Shown here piece after piece: positions 7,591 through 14,643 of a stretch of 19,469 nt of DNA. The translations under genes were made by a program, and so were the position numbers. Positions within the stretch are counted from its first letter, which is position 1; the number at the start of each line of letters is the position of its first letter. Where the stretch lies: positions 1 through 19,469 of the forward strand of contig CALHZJ010000049.1 of the NCBI GenBank assembly GCA_938041005.1, given 5' to 3'. The stretch is from an uncultured Candidatus Saccharibacteria bacterium. GTDB lineage: Bacteria; Patescibacteriota; Saccharimonadia; Saccharimonadales; Saccharimonadaceae. The notes under the pieces were generated by a model. That model searched no databases, was not told the DNA's origin, and worked only from the letters and a program-made list of their open reading frames with translations.

Positions 7591-8439
7591 ATGGATCAAA
7601 TTCGCAGCGAGCACTTGGAAAATCATACCAATAAAACCTATCAAGAGCGGATGAATCAGACAGCGTCGTCCAAATTCGGAGCCATCGCAAAACATCTTGG
7701 TAAAAACGTTAAATTGCTTGATTTCGGTTCTGGTTTCTCGCCAGAATTCATCGAACAAGTGACGCAAACAGGAACTCACTACGTAGCCTATGATGTTTCA
7801 CAAATTGTTCAATCTAGGCTTCAAGAAAATAACATTGATTTTACCACTAAAGAACAACTTAAAAACGCCGAAGATGAATTCGACATTATCTACATGTCGA
7901 GTGTATTTCACGAGTTGATGAGCTATCTATCTCGACCCGAGCGCACTAAAACATTCGCAATGCTAGATAGAGCACTCAAGCCCGACGGCACCATTATCAT
8001 CCGCGATTGGGGTCCCGGCGAGACGTCAAGCCTAGTCACATCTATCGAAGTAGCGTCTGAGGATGTTAACGATGAAGTTTACACATGGATCAAAGCGCTT
8101 GTTAAAAATTCAGTGATTAGCATGCCTACTATCGTTTGCGATGACAATGATAATCCTATCGCTCCGTACATCTACAAGGCAAATAACCAAACTATTTACG
8201 AAATAATATTTCACGCGGTTTGGGGGCTAGATTCACTTGAACGCGAATCAAAAGAATCGTACGTTATCGTGGACCACCTTATTCACAAATGGATTTGCGC
8301 GCCACACGGTTACAAAATAACACAGTCGCGAAATGAATTCGACGAAGCCTATTTGTCACATTTACAAAAATACTTCAAAATCGATAGTATTCCATGGCCA
8401 ACAAAAGTTATTTACGAACTAAAAAAGAGATTGCAATAA
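7591..8439 (+). CDS. Class I SAM-dependent methyltransferase of unknown substrate
   Basis: A 282-residue protein with a Rossmann-type methyltransferase fold. Motif I is LLDFGSGFS at 42-50, the ribose-binding acidic residue after strand 2 is D68 (AYDVS), motif IV is IIYMSSVFHEL around 99-109, and KPDGTIIIRDW at 130-140 is the typical motif after helix D. Residues from about 150 onward are not recognisable and may be the substrate-binding part. An in-frame ATG at 7540 lies inside clpB and before the TATAAT, so 7591 is preferred. I cannot assign a substrate; small molecule, protein and RNA are all open. It has its own promoter and precedes a redox gene pair by 33 bases. Confidence 0.8.
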   Translation: MDQIRSEHLENHTNKTYQERMNQTASSKFGAIAKHLGKNVKLLDFGSGFSPEFIEQVTQTGTHYVAYDVSQIVQSRLQENNIDFTTKEQLKNAEDEFDIIYMSSVFHELMSYLSRPERTKTFAMLDRALKPDGTIIIRDWGPGETSSLVTSIEVASEDVNDEVYTWIKALVKNSVISMPTIVCDDNDNPIAPYIYKANNQTIYEIIFHAVWGLDSLERESKESYVIVDHLIHKWICAPHGYKITQSRNEFDEAYLSHLQKYFKIDSIPWPTKVIYELKKRLQ

Positions 8440-8472
8440 CACACCAGCAAACTTTATAGCGCAACTACCATA

Positions 8473-9075
8473 ATGAGTTACAACGATAAGCACTACAAAC
8501 TAACCATCAAATCAGCGCTTTTAGGAATCGGCAGAATGTTTGGTTTACCGAAATATTTCCTAATAACAATTGCCGCGACCGTCGCCTTCGCCGTGATAAT
8601 TTATTTCGCAATCAACGCCAATTTTTACGGACCACTAATGATGTCGCGTTTACCAATCCTCGATAAAATCGCGCTGCTCGGTTCGATGATTATAGACATC
8701 TTCAAACAAAGTTTCACTTCACCAAATGGCGCGCTACTTATGGTAGTATCAATTCTTCAAGGTGTATCGATCACCGCTGTAATTTTTACAGCAAAGAATA
8801 ATCGCGACAATGAAAAAACTGTATCTCGACAAGTCGGATTAAGCGGAATCGCATCAATTGCCGCAACAATTGGACTCGGCTGCGTCCCCTGCGGAACGTC
8901 ACTAATCTTGCCAATTGTAACCCTATTTTTCTCAGGAGCTGCCGCCGCCACCGCCGCAAATATCGCCAGCACTATAGTTCTTTTATTAGCTTTACTACTC
9001 AGTTTATTCTCGCTATATAAATCAGGTCAAATTATTTTTATGTACACAGAATTATCTAAACAGGAGAAAATATGA
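8473..9075 (+). CDS. Integral membrane protein with CVPC motif, putative thiol-redox partner
   Basis: A 200-residue protein that I do not recognise as a named family. Hydrophobic segments lie near 27-48, 88-106, 121-154 (probably broken) and 160-182. The only two cysteines are C137 and C140, in GLGCVPCGTSLILP at the edge of a membrane helix. This recalls the PCxLP helices of CcdA/DsbD electron transporters, but those families have two cysteine-bearing helices and here there is one. The next gene, a DsbA-like protein, begins within the stop codon (ATGA), so the two are translationally coupled. I infer that it passes electrons to or from that partner. No Shine-Dalgarno or well-placed -10 precedes the ATG, so the start is uncertain. 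Confidence 0.7.
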   Translation: MSYNDKHYKLTIKSALLGIGRMFGLPKYFLITIAATVAFAVIIYFAINANFYGPLMMSRLPILDKIALLGSMIIDIFKQSFTSPNGALLMVVSILQGVSITAVIFTAKNNRDNEKTVSRQVGLSGIASIAATIGLGCVPCGTSLILPIVTLFFSGAAAATAANIASTIVLLLALLLSLFSLYKSGQIIFMYTELSKQEKI

Positions 9076-9788
9076 ATCGACAAAAATCATCAGGCATAGC
9101 ACTTATTTGGGTTCTTTCGGGAATTGTAATCGTGGGAATTGTAGCTTTGTTTATTTATGGAATTGTCAATCGCCCGCCGAATCGTCACATTGGCGATAAT
9201 AAACCGTGGAATGAAAAAATGTCACAAGGATCCGCTGACGCAAAAAACGTGTTCATTGATTATACTGACTATTTTTGTTCATTTTGCGCCGAGGTCGAAG
9301 CCGCAACCAGCACAGAATTCTTCAAAAATGACTATATTAAATCCGGAAAAGTTCGTTATGAGCATCGCGTAGTAACACTATTAAAAGAGATGACCAACAA
9401 TACCGAAACTGGTGCTCACGCTGCGTTTTGTGCTGCTGATCAAGATAAATATTGGCAGTACACCCACGATATCGTCCCGCGCATTAAAAGCGATTACTTT
9501 GATAAAGGAATTGGCGTAAAAAATGTTGCTGTGCCGAAAAAAATCCCTGCTCTTCCACTGGAGTATTTCCTGACTTCCGCCAAAAATGTCGGCATGAATG
9601 AATCGCAATTTTCCGATTGTATGACCAAAAAACCGCACCAAAAAGAAATTGATAGCAACACACAAAAAGCTCTGTCGCTTGGCGTGAATGGCTTGCCATA
9701 TATGGTTATTAATGACTACCAAACCAGCGGATTCGTCGGTGGCGAGAGTGGCTTAAGGGCAATTTTGAAGGCTGGCGGCGTTAAATAA
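9072..9788 (+). CDS. Membrane-anchored DsbA-like thiol-disulfide oxidoreductase
   Basis: A 238-residue protein with one N-terminal membrane anchor (about 10-31) and an extracytoplasmic thioredoxin-fold domain of the DSBA/Thioredoxin_4 type. The active site is C69-S-F-C72 after FIDYTDYF. The cis-proline is P209 (GVNGLPY). A second pair of cysteines, C120 and C183, lies in the helical insertion and may form a structural disulfide, as in other Gram-positive DsbA-like proteins. The start overlaps the stop of the upstream CVPC membrane protein by four bases and has AGGAG about five bases upstream. The family catalyses disulfide formation or isomerisation in secreted proteins. It converges on the thioredoxin-like gene with six bases between stops. 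Confidence 0.88.
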   Translation: MNRQKSSGIALIWVLSGIVIVGIVALFIYGIVNRPPNRHIGDNKPWNEKMSQGSADAKNVFIDYTDYFCSFCAEVEAATSTEFFKNDYIKSGKVRYEHRVVTLLKEMTNNTETGAHAAFCAADQDKYWQYTHDIVPRIKSDYFDKGIGVKNVAVPKKIPALPLEYFLTSAKNVGMNESQFSDCMTKKPHQKEIDSNTQKALSLGVNGLPYMVINDYQTSGFVGGESGLRAILKAGGVK

Positions 9789-9794
9789 TTATCA

Positions 9795-10406
9795 CTATTT
9801 CAGTTGACTCATAAATCCACGCAGTTGAGATAAAGCCCGCTCTATTCTTTCATTAGTCCAATATTTATCTGGCGTGATATTATCGTCGCCAGTTGATTCC
9901 TCTTTGTAGCGGCCGATAATCTTGCCGTTCTTGACAATCGATACATCAGGCACAAATATTCGAGGATTGCCATTTTTATCTTTTTCCAAATACGGTTCTA
10001 ATTTCTTGACCAATTTTTGATAAACTTCGTTGTTGCTAGCGCGAGCATCGCGAATATTCAAATAGTATATTTTATCAACACCTTCAGCCCGAGCTGCCCG
10101 ATCAACGTGTTCGCTCAAATGCTGGCACCACGGACATTGCGGAAAGCCCAAGAAAACCACGCCGCTGCCGTTATCAAAGATATCAAGGATTTCTTTATCG
10201 CTGGCATAAACGAAGCGATTATTCACCGCCACTCGCGGATATTCTGACTTGAATTTGGCGGCGTCGGACACGTTAGTAGACGGAGTCTTCGGCTGCTCAG
10301 CAAAATGCTGGCGGTTATACCACAGTCCAGCCGCAGCGCCACACAAGATGATTATGGCGGAAATAATCGCAATAAGTTTTTTATTCATACCAAACCTCTT
10401 TTTCAT
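9795..10406 (-). CDS. Membrane-anchored thioredoxin-like protein
   Basis: A 203-residue protein with an N-terminal membrane segment (about 11-29) and a thioredoxin-like extracytoplasmic domain. GVVFLGFPQCPWCQ places the CxxC at C91-P-W-C94, and FVPDV with P153 supplies the cis-proline. It resembles bacterocin-transport-accessory/TlpA-like small thioredoxins more than DsbA, and is likely a reductase or specialised oxidoreductase outside the membrane. Two starts are plausible: ATG at 10406, in ATGA overlap with the mazG-like gene and with AAGGA nine bases upstream, or ATG at 10388, with AGAGG six bases upstream. The choice shifts the N-terminus by six residues only. C22 in the membrane segment is not in a convincing lipobox. 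Confidence 0.82.
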   Translation of the reverse strand: MKKRFGMNKKLIAIISAIIILCGAAAGLWYNRQHFAEQPKTPSTNVSDAAKFKSEYPRVAVNNRFVYASDKEILDIFDNGSGVVFLGFPQCPWCQHLSEHVDRAARAEGVDKIYYLNIRDARASNNEVYQKLVKKLEPYLEKDKNGNPRIFVPDVSIVKNGKIIGRYKEESTGDDNITPDKYWTNERIERALSQLRGFMSQLK

Positions 10407-10774
10407 AACGTCGTATCCTTCTTATAATTTTTCTTAGCTTCCAACCAGCGGCGATTTTGCTCGGCTTTGTCTTCAATCTCAAAAATCTCGACCGGATATT
10501 TTTCGGCTTGCTTGGCAATTTTTGCAGCAACCGCTTCGGGGATATTGATATCAAAGCGCGCAGCAAATTGAATAGCATAAATAATGATGTCGGTCAGTTC
10601 GCTCGCCATGTCGTCTTTGGTGCCGATATGTTTATCACCCCACTGGAAATATTCTAATAATTCATTAGCTTCCAGTGACAACGATATCGCCAAACCGCGC
10701 GAATCATTCGTCTTATCCCACTTCCGCGCACGAATATGATTCATCACTAGCTCTTGCGCTTCTTCAAATGTCAT
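10403..10774 (-). CDS. MazG-like nucleotide pyrophosphohydrolase
   Basis: A 123-residue all-alpha NTP pyrophosphohydrolase. The Mg2+-binding motif is E35-x-x-E38 with E41, followed by E59-x-x-D62 (SELTDIIIY), as in the single-domain MazG/YpjD-like group. Such enzymes hydrolyse NTPs or dNTPs to the monophosphate and pyrophosphate and often clean up non-canonical nucleotides. W43 and the FQWGD segment match the group that includes the RS21-C6/dCTPase-like proteins. An AGGGGG site lies four bases before the ATG. It is the first gene of a two-gene operon with the thioredoxin-like gene, which starts inside its stop codon. Confidence 0.88.
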   Translation of the reverse strand: MTFEEAQELVMNHIRARKWDKTNDSRGLAISLSLEANELLEYFQWGDKHIGTKDDMASELTDIIIYAIQFAARFDINIPEAVAAKIAKQAEKYPVEIFEIEDKAEQNRRWLEAKKNYKKDTTL

Positions 10775-10813
10775 AATTCCCCCTTCTGGTGTAGATTCAC
10801 TATAGCTAGTCTA

Positions 10814-10842
10814 ATTATAATGCAGCGTTAGCATTATGGAAA
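10814..10842 (-). promoter_or_regulatory. Promoter of the mazG-like operon with an inverted repeat in the spacer
   Basis: On the minus strand, TTTCCA (10837-10842) and TATAAT (10814-10819) are 17 bases apart, giving a leader of about 33 bases that includes the AGGGGG site. An inverted repeat ATAATGC-N7-GCATTAT (10817-10837) fills the spacer and could be an operator. A plus-strand TATAAT (10816-10821) overlaps it. Confidence 0.5.
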
Positions 10843-10962
10843 ACAGTAAAAATCGCACAAAATAGAAAGGCATTTTTCCAAAACATAAAAGCTGTTTTCG
10901 AAAACAGAAAGAATGTTTTAAGCGACAGATACGGCTATTCGATAAAAAGCAAGCGAAAACAG
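10839..10962 (+). repeat. Three GAAAACAG repeats plus one inverted copy
   Basis: GAAAACAG occurs at 10839-10846, 10900-10907 and 10955-10962, and its reverse complement at 10892-10899. The middle direct copy and the inverted copy form a perfect 16-base palindrome. The surrounding 279-base gap (10775-11053) holds no credible reading frame; apart from the mazG promoter and these repeats I see nothing else in it. Confidence 0.5.
10892..10907 (-). terminator. Possible terminator of the LysRS transcript
   Basis: CTGTTTTCGAAAACAG is a perfect palindrome, followed on the minus strand by CTTTTATGTTTT. It lies about 150 bases downstream of the LysRS stop. The stem is AT-rich and weak, so a protein-binding site is an equal alternative. 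Confidence 0.35.
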
Positions 10963-11053
10963 GCAAACTACCGATATATTTTAATAAAACCGCCAGACGA
11001 TTAGAGTTTTGCTCCCCATTTCCACCTGAAAAGCTTAATCGCTAGACGAGCTT

Positions 11054-12580
11054 CTACTTGACTAGTCGCAATCGCTCAATCAACCAATCCCGCGGCAAAA
11101 TCGACAAGAACCAGCCAGCGCGCGGCCCGGAATCTTTGCCAATGAGCGCGCGGTAGATGGTGGTGAAGAGCTCCCGCGGCGGCAGCAAACCGCTTTCCTT
11201 GTAGGCGTAAATTGCTTGATGAAACCAGTTACCATCAGCCCCAGCCGGCGCCCCGGCGATATCGTCAGCTAATCGCCTCAAGTATTCTTTTTGCTCTGGC
11301 GAGAACTCATCGGGATTTACCTCATCCGTCAGACGAAACTTCAATGACTCGGGCGCCCACTTTTCCAGCCACCGACTGACATAGCCTAGTTCTGTGATGA
11401 CCACTGCTTCTTCCTCGTCGACGATGCGGGCGTATTCCGAACTGCGCCGCAAAATCTCTACTGTTTTTACCATGTCGCACAGCGCCGCTTGGTATGAAAT
11501 AACCAGATGCGAGAATGGAATTGAGCTGACCGCTGGCTTATCTAGCCCGTCAGTACACAAGAATAATAGCTGTTTATCAAGCTCATTTTGCGGATGCTGC
11601 TTCATCGCCGCGAAGTCGTCAACCAGCCGCACCAGGCTATCGGTCTCATCAAAATACAACCGCTTGGCTGGCGAATATCGAAGGATAAAGTAGCGCACTA
11701 CCTCAGGCGGCAGCATATCAACAACGTCGTGTGCGTTCACGCCAGTACCCTTGCTGGCGCTCATCTTTTTCGTATCACCGGTGCGATTAATAAATTCATA
11801 TGGCACTGGTACTGGCGCATCAATGTCATAAACCTCGCGAGCGATCCGCTTGCCGGTATCATACGAGCCACCCTTCGTCGCGTGGTCACGGCCAAACGGC
11901 TCGATATCAATGCCGAGCAGCCACCACCGCCCTGGCCAGTCCAGCCGCCAATCCAACTTTACCTGCCCGTCATCATACCGAACTGTGTGCTCCGAGTCAT
12001 CATGGCTACGATAGGTAATTGTTTTTGTATCGCTATCCATTCTGACAAACTGACGATTTTTAAGACGACCCTGCTCCATGATTTGAATTGGTGACCACTG
12101 ATCATCCAGCTGCCGACCCGATACTTCCTGGATAGCCGACTTAGCTTTGTCAATGCGACTCAGCGAGCGCTCGATGGCCGGCACAAAAAACCCGCTCCGA
12201 TATTTATCGCTGGCATAGATCACGTCCATGGTGACGCCAATTTTATCAGCACTGTCGAGGAATGGCTTCAGGCAAAAATCCCCCCACGAACCGTACCGAT
12301 CATCTGGTGACGGCACCATGCAAAGCGGCATACCCAAGTACTGCTCATAACTAGCTGGCAAATTAACCGGCACTTTACGAAAGGCGTCGAGGTTGTCTGA
12401 AACGTGAACGTGGCGCGCCCGAATGCCTGCTTGCTTCAGCGCCCGCACTACGGCATCAGCGATGACAATTTCACGCAGATGACCCACATGATACACACCT
12501 GACGGCGATGCGCCCGAGGCAACCAAAATCTCTTTATTAGCATCCTGAAACGTATTTACTATATCATCGAGCCACTTCAT
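11054..12580 (-). CDS. lysK: Lysyl-tRNA synthetase, class I (archaeal type)
   Basis: A 508-residue enzyme that charges tRNA-Lys with lysine. The class I HIGH motif appears as H31-V-G-H34 within SGASPSGVYHVGHLREI, and KMSAS-type K272-M-S-A-S-K277 follows at the usual distance. KGGSYDTGKRIAREV and VPVPYEFI around 236-263 are specific for class I LysRS and unlike the class II LysRS of most bacteria. The ATG at 12580 follows a TATAAT by seven bases with no Shine-Dalgarno, so it is likely leaderless. The gene is clearly richer in G+C than its neighbours (for example 39 of 60 bases in 11881-11940). Class I LysRS occurs in archaea, spirochaetes, some alphaproteobacteria and candidate-phyla bacteria. 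Confidence 0.95.
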   Translation of the reverse strand: MKWLDDIVNTFQDANKEILVASGASPSGVYHVGHLREIVIADAVVRALKQAGIRARHVHVSDNLDAFRKVPVNLPASYEQYLGMPLCMVPSPDDRYGSWGDFCLKPFLDSADKIGVTMDVIYASDKYRSGFFVPAIERSLSRIDKAKSAIQEVSGRQLDDQWSPIQIMEQGRLKNRQFVRMDSDTKTITYRSHDDSEHTVRYDDGQVKLDWRLDWPGRWWLLGIDIEPFGRDHATKGGSYDTGKRIAREVYDIDAPVPVPYEFINRTGDTKKMSASKGTGVNAHDVVDMLPPEVVRYFILRYSPAKRLYFDETDSLVRLVDDFAAMKQHPQNELDKQLLFLCTDGLDKPAVSSIPFSHLVISYQAALCDMVKTVEILRRSSEYARIVDEEEAVVITELGYVSRWLEKWAPESLKFRLTDEVNPDEFSPEQKEYLRRLADDIAGAPAGADGNWFHQAIYAYKESGLLPPRELFTTIYRALIGKDSGPRAGWFLSILPRDWLIERLRLVK

Positions 12581-12587
12581 GTGCTAT

Positions 12588-12593
12588 ATTATA
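12588..12593 (-). promoter_or_regulatory. -10 box of the LysRS gene (leaderless type)
   Basis: TATAAT on the minus strand, preceded by TG (TGTATAAT) and ending seven bases before the ATG at 12580. A plus-strand TATATT (12585-12590) overlaps it and could serve the divergent small gene at 12625. Confidence 0.65.
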
Positions 12594-12624
12594 CACTAAT
12601 TAATAAACTGTTAGAGGGGTTAAC

Positions 12625-12861
12625 ATGTTAGACGAACAGTTTCGAAAATTATTAGAAAATAATATCACATGCTATGCTTATGAATATGACTTTTACTACA
12701 ATCTGGAAAATGTGATAGCAAAACCAAGGAACTTTACAAAAATAGCAGGAAGAATAACCAGAATTGTTGCTAATAAAGAGTTAACGTTGAGCGATCATTC
12801 CAGCGATATCATAGACGTAGTCCCATTTTCTACCTATCATGAGAGTCAAAAAAGCAATTAA
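12625..12861 (+). CDS. Small hypothetical protein upstream of a transglutaminase-like gene
   Basis: A 78-residue protein that I do not recognise. It is charged, aromatic-rich near residues 17-26 (CYAYEYDFYY), has no membrane segment or signal peptide, and would be cytoplasmic. A GAGGGG Shine-Dalgarno site lies five bases before the ATG, which favours a real gene. Its last 23 bases overlap the start of the transglutaminase-like gene in another frame, so the two are probably co-translated. It could be an N-terminal partner of that protein, or the two could be one gene split by a frameshift; no homologous full-length protein is known to me to decide. Confidence 0.6.
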   Translation: MLDEQFRKLLENNITCYAYEYDFYYNLENVIAKPRNFTKIAGRITRIVANKELTLSDHSSDIIDVVPFSTYHESQKSN

Positions 12862-13333
12862 AGTATTTGAAAAGATTCGCGACTTACCCTACGGAACAAG
12901 TGGCAGTGATGAAGTGTGGTCGTGTTACCAAAAATGCGTACTCTTGAAACAAGAACTGCAGCACATCGGCATTACCAGTCAATTGCTAATTGGTGTTTTT
13001 GACTGGCAAGACCTGCAGATCCCCGAACACATCCTCAAAATTCGCCGCCAACAATATGATAGGCATGTGATACTACGCGTGTTTATTGATGAATTTGCGT
13101 ACGATGTCGACCCATCAATAGATATTGGGCTTACACCAACGTTACCTATGGCTTGCTGGGATGGCAAGTCAAGCACAACAACCATGGTACCACTGCGACG
13201 TCTGCGCGTCTATCGACCACATTTCTTACATGAGCGTATTTTATCACAACTACGACGTAAGATATTTCGAAGTAACCCCGAGAGTTTTTATACTGCGATC
13301 GACATATGGTTAGCAACCATACGAGTAAGTTGA
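12839..13333 (+). CDS. Transglutaminase-fold protein (papain-like Cys-His-Asp triad)
   Basis: A 164-residue protein that fits the transglutaminase-like core. C29 is followed by C33-V-L35 and by G44-I45 at exactly the spacing of the family pattern C-x3-A-x-L ... G-I. The histidine is H76 (DRHVILRVF) and the aspartate is D91 (VDPSID), 15 residues later, as in HAW...VDPT of the family. Such folds act as cysteine proteases, acyl- or amidotransferases, or peptidoglycan-linked peptidases. There is no signal peptide, so it is probably cytoplasmic. The ATG has no Shine-Dalgarno of its own and overlaps the upstream small gene, which suggests coupling. The fold assignment is by pattern only. Confidence 0.65.
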   Translation: MRVKKAIKVFEKIRDLPYGTSGSDEVWSCYQKCVLLKQELQHIGITSQLLIGVFDWQDLQIPEHILKIRRQQYDRHVILRVFIDEFAYDVDPSIDIGLTPTLPMACWDGKSSTTTMVPLRRLRVYRPHFLHERILSQLRRKIFRSNPESFYTAIDIWLATIRVS

Positions 13334-13363
13334 TATCTTTTATTTTAGCGTGCTACATAACAA

Positions 13364-13369
13364 TATATA
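13364..13369 (+). promoter_or_regulatory. Possible -10 box of the structured RNA
   Basis: TATATA ends six bases before 13376, where the closing strand ACTCA of the predicted RNA begins. The -35 region is weak. Offered mainly because the spacing matches the leaderless promoters elsewhere in the window. Confidence 0.35.
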
Positions 13370-13375
13370 GATTTT

Positions 13376-13511
13376 ACTCAGAGCTGCAGAGGGTGAAAAT
13401 CACCTTCTCTTTGAGTAGGCTTGAGAGGAGCTACTGTATATGGAGGCAGTTACTTGTTTCTCGGATTGAAAGATCCGCATTCAGCTTGAGCTCGTTCGGC
13501 GGGCTATTTTC
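13376..13511 (+). ncRNA. Putative structured small RNA of unknown family (~136 nt)
   Basis: Between two convergent genes lies a stretch without a credible protein but with much pairing potential. ACTCA (13376-13380) pairs with TGAGT (13412-13416) and encloses a nine-pair hairpin, 13388-13396 with 13400-13408, capped by AAA. GAGA (13423-13426) with TCTC (13459-13462) encloses ACTG/CAGT (13433-13436 with 13447-13450). GGAT/ATCC (13463-13466 with 13473-13476) forms a further hairpin, with an adjoining C-G pair at 13462/13477. The element ends in a terminator-like hairpin at 13489-13505 followed by ATTTTC. I compared it by memory with T-box, SRP, 6S and common riboswitches and found no match. It could also be read as a long 3' untranslated region of the upstream gene. 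Confidence 0.45.
13489..13511 (+). terminator. Rho-independent terminator after the RNA element
   Basis: AGCTCG, loop TTCGG, CGGGCT: a six-pair stem with one U-G wobble, followed by ATTTTC. It would end either the small RNA or the transcript of the 12625-13333 genes. Confidence 0.5.
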
Positions 13512-13523
13512 ATTGATATTATA

Positions 13524-14642
13524 TTATTCCCACCTAAATAATTTAATAGCCACGAGATAGATCGCGAAAGTCCAAGCTGTGATAATTCCAAATTGCGGCA
13601 AGACTTCCATAAAACTTGCGTGCTCGGTCATAATGAGCCGAAAACCATCCGTGATTGGAGTTATGGGAACAAATTGAGCAACGCTTCGCAGCCATTCTGG
13701 GAATAGATAAAGCGGGATAAATGTGCCAGACAGAAACATCATTGGAAAAGAAATCAAATTGCTTAATGCGGAAGATTGGTCTTCGTTTTTCGACCAGCCA
13801 GCAATCAATAGCCCTATTCCCACCATCATGAATGCCGATAATACAGATATAACCACAAACAGTGCCCAATCGCCTCGCATATTAAAGTGAAATATCAAAG
13901 CGCCAGCGACAACCATCATAATCAAGCTAAGCAAGGAAATAATCGTATAGTGAATTGCCGTAGAGATAATTAGCTGACCAGAAGTAAACGGCGCCGCACG
14001 TAAGCGTCGGTACGAGCCACGCTTCTTTTCGGCTGGCATTTGATTAGCTAGGCCAAAAATACCCATACTTATCAAGCTGAAAGTTAATAGCCCCGTAAAT
14101 ATGTAGTCAAACGACTTTAATTGTTCATCGCCAACCGCTTTACCAACAGCTTTAAGCGGAGCTTCAGGTTGACCCATCTGACTATTGATACTATTAGTAA
14201 TTTGATTCATCACTGCCACTAGTGTATTACCCGCTTGTTCAGAACCTTTGGCGTAAAGAACGTTCATCGTGCCTGTTGGAGTAGGATGATTGCCATTATT
14301 TTTTATCGCGCCAAAATCACTTGGAAGCTCAATAATACCGTTAAGTTCCGACCGCTTCATCTTTTCAAGTGCGTCATTCATATCTTTGACGTCTTTAATC
14401 TTGAGAATTGAATCCTTCGAATTTTCTTTGGCATTGTTAACGAAACTTTTGGCAAATTCTGTCTGCGAATTGTTGACAATTGCAATATTAAAACTGGTCG
14501 AATCATTACTAAAAACCGACCCAAAAACCAATAGAAAAATCAGCGGAAAAAGGAAAGTGAAAAATAACGCCATTTTATCTCGAACGAAACGCTTTTGCTG
14601 AGCGCGAACTTGCCCGAATATTCCAATCCAATATTTTTTCAT
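13524..14642 (-). CDS. ABC-2 type exporter, permease
   Basis: A 372-residue membrane protein of the ABC-2 family (Pfam ABC2_membrane_3-like layout). A hydrophobic segment near 24-44 (FFTFLFPLIFLLVFGS) is followed by a soluble extracytoplasmic region of about 130 residues and then five or so hydrophobic segments from about residue 180 to the C-terminus. PAEKKRGSYRRLRAAP, a cytoplasmic basic loop after the second segment, is the region that usually contacts the ATPase. The ATG at 14642 is one base after the end of the ATPase gene. Such pairs export drugs, lipids, polysaccharides or peptides; the cargo cannot be inferred. It converges on the RNA element region. Confidence 0.88.
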   Translation of the reverse strand: MKKYWIGIFGQVRAQQKRFVRDKMALFFTFLFPLIFLLVFGSVFSNDSTSFNIAIVNNSQTEFAKSFVNNAKENSKDSILKIKDVKDMNDALEKMKRSELNGIIELPSDFGAIKNNGNHPTPTGTMNVLYAKGSEQAGNTLVAVMNQITNSINSQMGQPEAPLKAVGKAVGDEQLKSFDYIFTGLLTFSLISMGIFGLANQMPAEKKRGSYRRLRAAPFTSGQLIISTAIHYTIISLLSLIMMVVAGALIFHFNMRGDWALFVVISVLSAFMMVGIGLLIAGWSKNEDQSSALSNLISFPMMFLSGTFIPLYLFPEWLRSVAQFVPITPITDGFRLIMTEHASFMEVLPQFGIITAWTFAIYLVAIKLFRWE

Positions 14643-14643
14643 G

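Noticed and set aside
10940..10985. Resemblance to the tag-coding segment of tmRNA (GCGAAAACAGGCAAACTAC)
   Set aside because: The tRNA-like ends of tmRNA (5' GGGG...TTCGAC and 3' GTTCRA...CCA) cannot be found within several hundred bases.
11588..12094. A 168-codon plus-strand frame opposite the LysRS gene
   Set aside because: It is explained by the high G+C of the antisense LysRS codons and has no recognisable protein features.
13376..13511. T-box riboswitch, suggested by AGAGCTGC and GGGTGAAAATC near the start of the element
   Set aside because: The antiterminator core (UGGN within AGGGUGGNACCGCG) is absent and no downstream plus-strand gene exists to be regulated.
13306..13560. An 84-codon plus-strand frame between the transglutaminase-like gene and the exporter
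   Set aside because: It has no ribosome site, no recognisable protein features, overlaps genes on both sides and lies over the strongly paired RNA element.
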